64,000 bases of DNA from Atherix ibis (lineage: Eukaryota > Arthropoda > Insecta > Diptera > Athericidae), in contig OY282609.1 in NCBI GenBank assembly GCA_958298945.1, forward strand, positions 58,438,220-58,502,219, written 5' to 3'. The notes beneath the pieces are model-generated. The model did not search any database, was not told where the DNA came from, and saw only the letters and a list, made by a program, of their open reading frames with translations. The stretch's first letter is position 1, and the number at the start of each line of letters is the position of its first letter. This document shows, in pieces, positions 55,255 to 64,000 of this stretch. The position numbers and the translations under genes are program-made.

Positions 55255-55640
55255 AGTAAATTCTGACGGGCTTAACATATAGAACCGGCAACGTTCTCAA
55301 AAAAGATCGATTAAATAATATTAAAAAAATTAAATTAACTTCCAAGTCATTTTTCGATACTTTCGTGAGAAATGAACCGCTTTCCGAAAGGGCCAACTGC
55401 ATGAAGCGGATCAAGTGGAAATTTGAAGGAGTAATATTTGTCGAATAAGGCAGGTGGGGCAAAATATCCCATTTCACTCGTTCCAAGATTTTATGGTCTG
55501 GTTTTGCCACGTGGATCCTATCGCTGTCGTATAGTAGAATAAGTTTGTCATGTCTAGCAAGACCCTTTCTTTTCTATCGTCAGAGTATCATCTTTCGAGA
55601 CCTCTTTCCTTCAATTGGTATGCGATCCAATGTCCCACTT
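55255..55640 (-). pseudogene. Decayed mariner C-terminal fragment
   Basis: The minus frame (within 55052-55510) reads VAKPDHKILERVKWDILPHL followed by PYSTNITPSNFHLIRFMQLA. This is the mariner segment between the second and third catalytic residues, with the third D replaced by N (TPSNFH for APSDYH). Just upstream, LILLYDSDRIH corresponds to the LLHDNARPH block. It is a very old mauritiana/cecropia-like remnant. Confidence 0.75.
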
Positions 55641-55786
55641 CTTTGCATGCAAGGCTTGTCTGTCAATATTTAACGTACTTGATAAATCCCTGGGCGCTTG
55701 TGTTGAATCTTTATGAAAAAATATTCTTCACGATAGAAATGAATATCAGCTACTACTACTTTTGGACCCTCAAAACAAAACACAAG

Positions 55787-55877
55787 TCAAGTGCCAACAG
55801 AAAAATGTCGTTCAAATCAAAATGGTGGTGTTCGAACGCCATTTTGGTTTGGATGACATTTATCTGTTGGCACTTGA
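55787..55877. repeat. 91-bp hairpin, 39-bp arms, 13-base loop
   Basis: Bases 55787-55825 and 55839-55877 are inverted copies matching at 35 of 39 positions. In RNA, read on the plus strand, three of the four differences become G-U pairs, leaving one true mismatch. The arms contain TCAAGTGCCAACAG and CAAAATGG. It could be a small foldback transposon or a hairpin RNA. No flanking target duplication is evident. Confidence 0.85.
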
Positions 55878-55984
55878 CAGTCATAGAAAATGGTCGATAA
55901 TAATTTATTATGAAGTATTTAACGGCATAACAACCTGTTGAAATTATTAGAATATTTTATGTTGCCACTTTTGGCAAAAAATCA

Positions 55985-56325
55985 TTATGAGCGATGAAGC
56001 ATACTTCGACTAAGCTGGCTTTGTAAATAAATAGAATAAACACTATTGGGGCACTAAAAACCCTCAACTGATACACCAAAGATAAATACACCCTCATAGA
56101 GTAACTATATAGTGCGGCATTTAGGCCGGCGGCATTATTGGGCTATATTTCTTTGACGATGCTGGAGGTAATGCTGTAACGGTTACTGGTGACCGCTATC
56201 GGGACATGCTGGAAAACTTTCTTCTGCCCGAATTAGAACAATTAGGACTATAAAATATGTGGTTCGAAAAAGACGATGCTACTTCACACACAGCTCCTGC
56301 TACGGGTGCAAATTTTAAGCAAAAA
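55985..56325 (+). pseudogene. DD41D mariner fragment
   Basis: Plus-strand frames read MSDEAYFD (first D), AGFVNK, HYWGTKNPQLIH, then AGGIIGLYFFDDAGGNAVTV, TGDRYRDMLENFLLPELEQL and NMWFEKDDATSHTAPAT, the second D block with QQDG changed to EKDD. Several stops interrupt it. Homology ends abruptly near 56325, before the third catalytic residue. Confidence 0.85.
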
Positions 56326-56329
56326 AATA

Positions 56330-57140
56330 TAAATTATTGTATTTCATTTGAAAGTTATTAAAAAAAATTCGATCTGGAATATAAAACGCACCCTGTAAAA
56401 CTGTTTCAACGAGAACGAGCCTAGTACCACTAGCGACATCATTCTAAAAAGGCCAAGAACTTATTCCCATAAGAAATAAATTTGAAGTTATTTTTTAATA
56501 AACTTTCATAAAATTGATTCTGTTGGTCCTGATTGTAAATGTGCAGGTTTGAAGAAATTTAAAAATGGAACTTTCTTTATGCCAGCATATCCTTCTAAGT
56601 AAGTGTGAAATTTTTTATTTTATTGTCTTTCTTTAATTTGAATTATTTTTGCCAATATTTCCGTCGTTATTTTTTGTTACAAAATAGAATTCATTTAATT
56701 TCTATGTTATTTTATTTAATCAAATTTTAAATATCCTCAAGCTGATTATTTCTCATACTACTCGCATAAGAAATATAATATAAGAAATTGGTTTTGTAAG
56801 AAATTCCATGAAAATAATTTATTTTTCATTCCAAAATTCAATTATTTTTTTTGGTAGGGCGGAAAATGAATCGATTTCTTCAGCAAACGTTACAATTAAT
56901 AGAAGAAAAATTCTTTCAATAAATAGTCCAATTTCTAATTGAATAAGATTTAAAATAAAATACACTCTCCGGCCCTCCTCCCCCCCACCCCTTCCTTTAG
57001 CCATTGAAAGTCAGTTAAATTGATTTTTATATGAAAATTTGTGTTTTTGAGTTTTCTAAATGTTTTCAAAAAAACCATCAAAACGTGATAGACGTGTTAT
57101 ATTGAAAAGTTTCATAATAGCTGCTGTTTCTGTATTCCAG
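56330..57140. other. AT-rich intergenic DNA
   Basis: I see no supported feature apart from short C-rich runs near 56970-56990. Confidence 0.45.
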
Positions 57141-57239
57141 ATGGAAAATTTTAATACGGATGCACTTTCCGAGGTGGCGGTTGAAAATTTCAAAGCTTTC
57201 ACAACCTTCAAGCTTAAATATGAGCCCAGCACTTGTTAG
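57141..57239 (+). other. Candidate terminal exon or short ORF after a splice acceptor
   Basis: The acceptor-like string CTGCTGTTTCTGTATTCCAG ends at 57140 and is followed at once by an ATG. The open frame reads MENFNTDALSEVAVENFKAF and TTFKLKYEPSTC, then TAG at 57237-57239. Codon choice and composition differ from the flanking DNA. It may be a final exon of an unseen gene, or a 32-residue peptide. I recognise no family. Confidence 0.3.
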
Positions 57240-58480
57240 CTTTCAATCATTTTTGACCGCCGAAACTTGCGTCTCCTCATTCGATATCAATGGTTATATT
57301 GTATATTGTCAGAGAATGCATGTATGCACCTATTATTTACCCTTTCCCTATCACAATCTTCCAAACTACCCTTGTTTATATTTGTTTGAAAACAAAACTT
57401 AAAAAAAAAAACAGCCCCCGATATGGTATCATACGATATGTTCGGAATAAGCTTAGCTTATTATGGCAGAAGGAATTTGTTTGTCGTAAAAGCTCGTTTT
57501 GTATTTGCCTTGAAAAGAGGCCAATCGTAATACTGTGACGGACTCTACTCGTATTGGTTTTGATAAATTTGAATTCGTGTACGAGAGAAGTTTGCTTGTG
57601 TGATCGTATCTAATGACGTGTAGGCGTTAGGGGTGGAAATGTTAGAATCCATAGCGATGCAAAACTAAGCTCGAACGGTACCATTTATGAATGTACGCAA
57701 ATAGTATGTGTTCGGAATGTTCACTTTTCACAAATATGCGTCTGTGTATATGTGTGTGCTTTTTGGTACAACTGTATATGTTTGTAATACAGTAGAATTT
57801 CAGGGGAAAGTTGTGTACGAATTTTCTATAAGCGCTAGTTGTGGTTGTCGTAACTGTGCCGTGAGTAAAATTTGTTGACGTACAACTGCGAAGAGGGAAG
57901 CATAATAGAGGAGCTAGGGATGGTCGGTCATATGGCGTCAATGGGTTGACACGTTCCAGCAACTGAACTACCACCAACCCCTATTCATATTATAGAGAAG
58001 TTCACTACACAAATCCACCTATCTGCGACTAACGACGACGAAATTCTATTTTTAGAACCAGCCATGGTACTTTATGCTTTATTTTCAGACATTCATTCCA
58101 CAATTCTGCCAATGTTGTTTTCAAGCTATTGTCGTTTTTCCTCATCAACTACCCTCCAGCTGGTATTGCTGCTCCCGTACCTTCTATAGCTGTTATTGCT
58201 GCCGCTTCTGCTGACTTCATCCTTTTCTTAAGCCTTACTGGGTGATTTTTGGTGCTTTATTCTTGTTTGGTTTTCTTTTTGGATTTTCTATAATTTTTTC
58301 CACTCCTTCTATTTTCAGTCATATTGTTACTATAAAATAATTTTGTTCTAGTTTTTTGTTTTGTTTTTTGTTTTGGTTTTTTTGTTTGTATAGGGATACT
58401 TTATTCGCTTTTCTCTTTTCTTCGAGAGTATTTTCTTTTTCTTCCATAATTCTTCGAGTTCTGTTCAGTTCTACTGATGA
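57240..58480. other. Intergenic DNA
   Basis: No gene is recognised. The minus frame at 57642-57977 lacks known motifs. Composition is somewhat less AT-rich at 57560-58200. Confidence 0.4.
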
Positions 58481-58497
58481 TGCTGATGGCAGCTGGC

Positions 58498-58690
58498 GAC
58501 TGTCGTCAAATGGTAAATGGTGAATGGTAAATGGTAGATGATATTTTTTTGTGAATTCAGAAAGGGGATGAGGGTAGTCATAGTGTATTTGGTGGATTTG
58601 TGAATGGGAAATTGTGATGGTGAATGGTGACTGGTGTTTGGTGAATAGTGAATTCTGATAGTTTGTTATTGATGAGGGGCAACCTACAGC
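58498..58690. repeat. Imperfect TGGTAAATGG / TGGTGAATGG simple repeat
   Basis: Degenerate 7-10-base units of the form ATGGTAAATGG, TGGTGAATGG and TTTGGTGAAT recur across about 190 bases. The minus-strand frame running through it (FTIHHLPF) is a product of the repeat, so I do not call it a gene. Confidence 0.7.
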
Positions 58691-61600
58691 TAGAACAATC
58701 CACACAACTAACTGACTGCTAACTGCTGACTTCTACCTGATACCGCGCGCGTGGTGCCTGAATAGTTTTATTCATTCTTTAAACGAAAAAAAATAATTTT
58801 CTTATGTTAGTTTTTGCTTTAACCTCATTAGACGAGTGCCCATAGACTATAACTTTATTGTGGCTATAACTACCTCCACCATTACCATTACAGTTGACAG
58901 TGCGATTACTAACAGAAGTATTACCAGGACCGTTATCATCCTCCTCAATGCTTAACTACAAATACCACTGCTATTCGCTACAACAAACAATGCTAATGCT
59001 TCCCAAGTACTTTTGCCGATAGCTTATAACCTATAGCCTACAGCCTACAGCCTACGCGTTGAAATTATTCTCATAACTAAGGAGAAATTCTTTTGGAATA
59101 TTCACATTTGTGAACAACAGAAACGAACAACTCCTTGCATGTAAATGAGCTTAGTCTGAACTAATTAAAACATTGTTGTTTTGCTTGCCAGCGAATGTCT
59201 TTCATAATTTGGACCTAGACAAATTCATGGTCATTTATACAGGCCGAGGCATTTTTTTTTTATTTCATGAAATATTTACGTCAAAAAAATAGAAAATATT
59301 TGTGGGCATTTTTAAGACCTCAACAATTCGTTTAATATAATTATCGTCCTTGTTGATTCTTTTTGGAGCATCTTTCTCTTTCTTGCTATAAACAATTTTA
59401 TTACAAAAGTAGTTAGTTTTAAATGTGTTCTTTGTCACGCTTCCCCTTCCTTCTTCCCAATCAAAATTCGACTAATTTTTAACTGTTGAAAATTTAACAA
59501 TTTGACTATTTGTATAATCAATTGAATAAGTACTTTTCCAATTAAAATTACTAATTCTGTTGATTATACAAATTCTCTATTCTATTGAATTTTTACTTTT
59601 GACTCAAATTCATTGCTGCATGACATCGTCATAGAATTCATTGCTGCCGATGTCCATCATAGACTATTGAGTAAAAAATGAATTCCATTTTCATTGAGAT
59701 GTGATTAAAAAGATTATATTTCTTTAAGGATTCTATATCAAATGTTAAATATTCAAATTGGTTAAGAAATAGTCTATAATATAAGTTACACCCCAAACTC
59801 CCCCCAACCCACCAGCAGCAACCTCTGTTAAATCTTGTATACATTAAGGAAGAATTTTCTTTCAAATTGTCAATAATAATTTTCAAATATCCCCAATAAC
59901 CATCCCCTTTGAATAAATATAATACTTTCCGAAAAAAAAATAAATGGACATAATATTTTACTTCCGGTTAACAAGTTGACTTTGTTACGTCCTCTAAAAA
60001 TATTTTTTCCGTTCAAAATTCTGTTTTTTTTTTAATATTGACATTTAAAGAGTTTTCCATAATTTAAATATTTTTTTCTATTTAAAAAATTTGCTTACAC
60101 TTTTGCAAAATGATTATTTTAAGAGCTCCCCTCTTTCCATAATGTTCTCATTTAATTATTATCTCAATCGGTTGTAGAGGTTGAGAAAGTTTTTGTTTTT
60201 CTTCTTTTGTGGCTTTTTTCGATTTGCCTATAATATTTCTGAATATTTTTGTTTTGTCTTTTTTTTTAATTTCTTTTAATTTTGCAAGGAAACTTTAAGG
60301 ACATCATCTCTCAAATTTATAAGTTAATTCAATTGACATCGGAACTTCCGTCAATGCCACTTTACCAAACCGACACAAAAAATACGAGAAAAAAAATTGA
60401 CAGCATTCAACAATTTAGAGAAATGATTAGTGGGTGGAAGCAGAGTGGGTCAGTGTATTTTTTTCAAATATTATACAGCCCTAAAAATGTATTCAACGCC
60501 ATCTCTCTAGCTCCCTTAAGCCTACGTTTATTAACCTTAAAATCGCTCCCATAAGCCAAACTACCTACCTCCAACCGATTGTAAGGTTAATAAACGATTC
60601 GATAGTGGTGTAAATATGTTTGTGTATATTTCAGTCCTTTTTTTAAATATGATATCGTCCTGGGACATGAATGCAAATTGTTTTCGCCTTGATTTTGAAA
60701 CGATAAAAGCTATAAATAATACTAAACGGCACGAACTATTAAAGAGAGCTCAACAAATAATTTGTTAAACGCAAAAGAATCCAACAGTCCAAGACAGAAA
60801 GGACGATAGAAATAGTAGTTATAAGAGCTGTTTAGAAATTTCATATAGAATTTTCTAAAAAAATTCAAATTTTTGGACTATAAATAGTTTTTATTGTAAT
60901 TTCTCTAATATTAAAAAAAAAAATTCCAACATTTATTGTATGTAATTATTTAATGACAGCATGATTTTAAGCAATGATTTTCCTACCGTTTACTCTGTTT
61001 TGTCATTTTCTAGGTGATGAGGATATATAAATGGTAAATAAATGACAATAATTGAAGGTTTAAAAATGGGGTAGTTGTAATTGTAATTATTTGCAACTAT
61101 TATACTATGAAATTCATTTTGGTGAAAAGGTATTTTTCCTATTCTTTACAATCTTTCTATTATAACTCGAAATTTCATTTTAAATAGCAATATTTATTTA
61201 TAGAAAAAAGATTTGGACAAGTTGCCCAGATGACGCCGAAAAAATATTTCGAATATAAATCAAATTGTTGATATTTAGTTTTTCTATTTTTCGGGGTACA
61301 CATTATTATTGCTGCTGATAAACTTTTCATGACAAAATATTGTATTTATTTCCTCCTCAAAGCAAAAGCTAAAAGACTAAATTTTGGATAGACAAATTAT
61401 TAGCATCGGAATTACATCTTTGAATGAGTTTATTGTTATGCCCAAATAAAGGCTCGTTTATTCTTGTTCAACAACCCTTCAGTAAAAAATTATACCAATT
61501 TGTCAATCTATTCGATGATATGATTGATTTATAAAAAAATTATAACAAAACATGTGCAGACAAGGGCAGTACTAGTGTTTGATGATCCAATACCGCTTCA

Positions 61601-61739
61601 GATTAAAATACTGTCTACCATTTTCTAATAACATTTTTAAAGTGACAGTTATCATAATTACAGATAGATTCTTTAATAATTTTTGTTGTGACAGCTGTTT
61701 AAATATAGACAAATCCGCTCCTTTTAACTAGTTGATTAC
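58691..61739. other. AT-rich intergenic DNA
   Basis: No gene is supported over 3 kb. At about 59029-59055 there is a short tandem CCTACAG repeat. Frames at 59638-59886 and 60282-60554 have no recognised motif. Confidence 0.5.
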
Positions 61740-62260
61740 TCCGCGGCCAAATATCAGTAATTGATGAAGAGCGCTAAGACTTCCTGCGAGATTATGTAAG
61801 TGTACACGGCAATATGCAGTTGGTTGGAGAGACTCTCCGGCGTCGTATGCTCACAACTATTCCTAATATACCTCTTAACAAAATATCAAATAACATTCCC
61901 AGCCATATATAAAAATACGGACTGGACCAATAGTGAGACTACCAACAAAGCCAGTCTACTCAACATCCTTACAAAAATTCTGGACACGAAAACTACTCAG
62001 AATTCTTAACTTTTTGCAAACCATGCACGTCCTATCTGGGAATCCTGTGGCGTTCTGTTAACTATTCCACATATACTAAGCGAATGTTAGCAAAATAACA
62101 ATTTCTTTTCGAGCAGGGTTCCCTCTATTGTGGAGATCAATTCCAAGCACACATTTTATTTATGAGTAACATGCTCCACAAAATTAAACTAACTCTAACT
62201 GTTCTATGCTACTAAAACCTCAGGCACCTCACATACAACAACATTACTACAAACCAGAAA
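61740..62260 (+). pseudogene. I-like LINE copy 4, C-terminal end
   Basis: The frame at 61800-62009 includes LTKYQITFPAIYKNTDWTNS, which aligns with the DDWTNS segment of the copy at 32.9-33.1 kb. Nucleotide similarity continues through CTCCACAAAAT near 62170 to the end of the family. RNase H and upstream parts are absent or unrecognisable. Confidence 0.7.
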
Positions 62261-62409
62261 TACGTATACAAGGGCCGTGTCATCATAGTGAACGTACATC
62301 CAAGAAATCAAAAACAGTTTAATCGGCTGCAAAGCTTATCGCCTCCATTTTTTGGCATGCTTAAGACAAAATCATCACTCACTCTTTGGAGAAGAAAGAT
62401 CAATTTCGC

Positions 62410-63786
62410 GCTGCCTTTCAGCACATCAGTATGGATTTATAAAAGGTAAATCGACTTAGGATGGTTGGATGTGTATAAAATGGTATGTTGCTGAGAGTGA
62501 GAGTAAGTATGTGTGTGATGTGTTTGTGGATTTTCGAAGTGCCTTCAATTGCCCGCGATGAGATCACATTATTGAGCGGCTTGAGGAGGTTTCATGTGAA
62601 GAAACTTCTCTATGGAGAAGTTACTTCCATGAAAGGTATGCGGCCGTGTGCGGGAACAATGGGACGATTGTTCGTCAGATTGTGCGTGGCTGCCCAAAGG
62701 GATCTGTGGCTGGCCCCGCCATCTGGACTATGATGATGAATGGTCTCTTGGCGCAGTTGGAGGTGACCGGTTGCGGTGCAATCGCATATGCGGATGACTT
62801 TCTACTTTTGATTGAGGGGGGGAGTAGGCATGCGATAGAGATAGCCGTCTGAATGGGAGTGAATGTTTCAGAAAGGAAGACTGTGTGTATGTTGTTGAAG
62901 GGTTTTTTGACGGCTAGTAGGCCGCCCAATATTCGTTTTAGAGTCGGTCGGGGTCCGAGAGAGTTTGAACTTTCGGCCTCACTTCCAACATCTAAGGGGG
63001 CGCATGGCCGGTTTGGTTGGCATGCTGGTGCGAGTACCGCGCAAAGAATAGGGACTTCGATCCAGAGCGGTGAAAGTCTAGTACAAGCGTGTATTTGTTC
63101 CGTGTGCTATATATACGTCATGTGTATGTGCTGACATTATGCGCCACCAGTATGCAAGGGTGGGCATAAATTGAGATCAGCGTCTGGCTTTGTGCGAATG
63201 TTTGAATGTATGTAGAACCGTGTTAACCGATGCGATGGACCTAGAGATGCTTCGTTGAAGCATCCACTACCTTCTACGACGGGGCATCTCGCTTACTGGT
63301 TATCCGGTTATGAATGAAGAGGTTCAGGATCTTAGTCCACGCCAGCGGCGTGTACTGGTCCTGAACGGAATGTATGAAATTTGGCAACATCGATGGGATG
63401 AAAGTGAGAATGACAGATAGACGCACATGTTCATTTCGGATGTGTGCTTTGCATCTGCGTATGCATTTGAATTTGGTCTGTACCTTGGGTATTTACTCAC
63501 GGGACACGGCAGTATGAATGGGTTTCTCCTGTACAGGCGTGATCTGGCTACGGAGGCTAGATGCTCTTGTGAGGCGGCGGAGGAAAGTACCAAGCACCTT
63601 CTCATTGAGTGCGGCCTGTACGGAGATTTGCGTGACACAGGTGCATGTGGAATCGTGGTGAATGATGAGAGTATGGATGTAAGTGGTGTGTTAGGTATGA
63701 GAGAATGGTATGAAGGCCTTAATAGATTTGTCGTGGCACTTTTTGAGAGGAGAGCGAGAATGGTGCGTGAAGGAGTATGTGAATGA
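62410..63786 (+). pseudogene. R1-clade LINE ORF2, reverse transcriptase to C-terminus
   Basis: One frame, with stops, carries reverse transcriptase blocks: HQYGFIKGKST near 62425, DVFVDFRSAFN with the first aspartate near 62517-62550 (FN for the usual FD), RLEEVSCEETSLWRSYFHER, GCPKGSVAGPAIW near 62688-62726, an intact AYADDFLLL near 62785 and GVNVSERKTVCMLLKGFLT near 62856-62912. Further on come EIWQHRWDESENDR and MFISDVCFASAYAFEFGLYL. These are followed by YLLTGHGSMNGFLLYRRDLA, CSCEAAEESTKHLLIECGLY (the CxC and C zinc-knuckle region) and WYEGLNRFVVALFERRARMV, ending at TGA 63784-63786. That C-terminus is characteristic of R1/Waldo/TRAS-type elements. It is noticeably GC-richer than the rest of the window. 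The 5' half is missing and several stops interrupt it. Confidence 0.87.
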
Positions 63787-64000
63787 TACGCAAGGTGGCT
63801 ACAACCGGGTGAAAGACCAACATCGATTCTGGTTGTACTTTCGGGTCTTGGCAAACCCGCGTACCTGAGCTGGCATAGCGGTGCTCAGGGATTTATAAGA
63901 TTCCTTACCGTAGCTCAATGAGCGTAGTACAAACCGAAGTACTCTTAAAACAAAAATTGGTACTATAGAAGTCGGGGTGCCCCATGGTGTTGGAACACAC
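63787..64000 (+). other. Probable 3' untranslated region of the R1-like LINE
   Basis: The sequence directly after the ORF2 stop remains GC-richer for about 150 bases and then becomes A-rich (CTTAAAACAAAAATTGG near 63944). This fits a LINE 3' UTR and tail. The exact end is not certain. Confidence 0.5.

Noticed and set aside
57642..57977. 111-codon minus-strand frame
   Set aside because: There is no domain, and composition is typical of chance frames in this interval.
58319..58705. 128-codon minus-strand frame
   Set aside because: It runs through an imperfect simple repeat and ends in K/N/Q-rich low complexity.
60282..60554. 90-codon plus-strand frame
   Set aside because: It lacks a proper ATG and any motif, and sits in AT-rich DNA.
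1..64000. Search for tRNA, rRNA, viral or bacterial genes
   Set aside because: I could not find cloverleaf-type A/B boxes, rRNA cores, retroviral gag/env or prokaryotic operon structure by eye. A tRNAscan-SE and Infernal run would be decisive.

Overview
This is a roughly 70% A+T stretch of animal nuclear DNA, almost certainly from an insect and probably a fly. The inference rests on a single-exon gene for an insect-type neuroendocrine protein 7B2, a dense collection of mariner/Tc1 elements of the kinds common in flies, and I-, jockey- and R1-like non-LTR retrotransposons. I see no bacterial genes, CRISPR array, tRNA, rRNA or viral gene. The only host gene I recognise with confidence is 7B2 (35032-35781, minus strand). 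It probably has a 5' untranslated exon about 0.8 kb upstream of the ATG, a TATA box near 36.84 kb, and AT-rich DNA on both sides.

The rest is largely a transposon graveyard. 0-1.2 kb: I-like LINE fragment. 3.65-5.25 kb: mauritiana-type (Mos1-like) mariner inserted in an older DD41D mariner fragment. 6.9-7.8 kb: 447-bp tandem duplication. 9.7-11.4 kb: jockey-like LINE abutting a 257-bp-period satellite (11.45-13.6 kb). 15.4-16.3 kb: foldback mariner. 19.2-20.4 kb: mariner of family A. 22.0-27.4 kb: three-level nest (I-like LINE, then mellifera-type mariner, then pogo-like DDE element). 29.8-31.0 kb: full-length DD41D mariner with only three stop codons. 32.6-33.5 kb: I-like LINE 3' end.

After 7B2 come a second mauritiana copy with a remnant of mariner family B embedded in it (37.4-38.6 kb), family B (39.2-40.5 kb), a mariner fragment carrying a 32-bp-arm palindrome (41.7-42.3 kb), a second family A copy (42.3-43.6 kb), a 776-bp tandem duplication holding DD41D remnants (45.6-47.1 kb), a LINE interrupted by a nearly intact Himar-like mariner (48.2-50.06 kb), a mellifera-type deletion derivative (50.1-50.5 kb), an internally deleted DD41D element (50.7-51.6 kb), a truncated family B copy (53.9-55.0 kb) and mariner remnants (55.3-56.3 kb). 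From 56.3 to 61.7 kb is mostly featureless. The window ends with I-like and R1-like LINE 3' portions (61.7-63.8 kb).

The genes do not form a pathway. What links them is transposition history. Exact TA target duplications, terminal inverted repeats and frame-consistent interruptions allow relative insertion ages to be read. In three mariner families, two separately inserted copies share the same inactivating lesion, which suggests defective copies were mobilised in trans. No wholly new system is demonstrated. The most unusual pieces are the pogo-like element with repeated CGGCA subterminal motifs and a long C-terminal extension, the foldback mariner, and the palindromic and hairpin structures.
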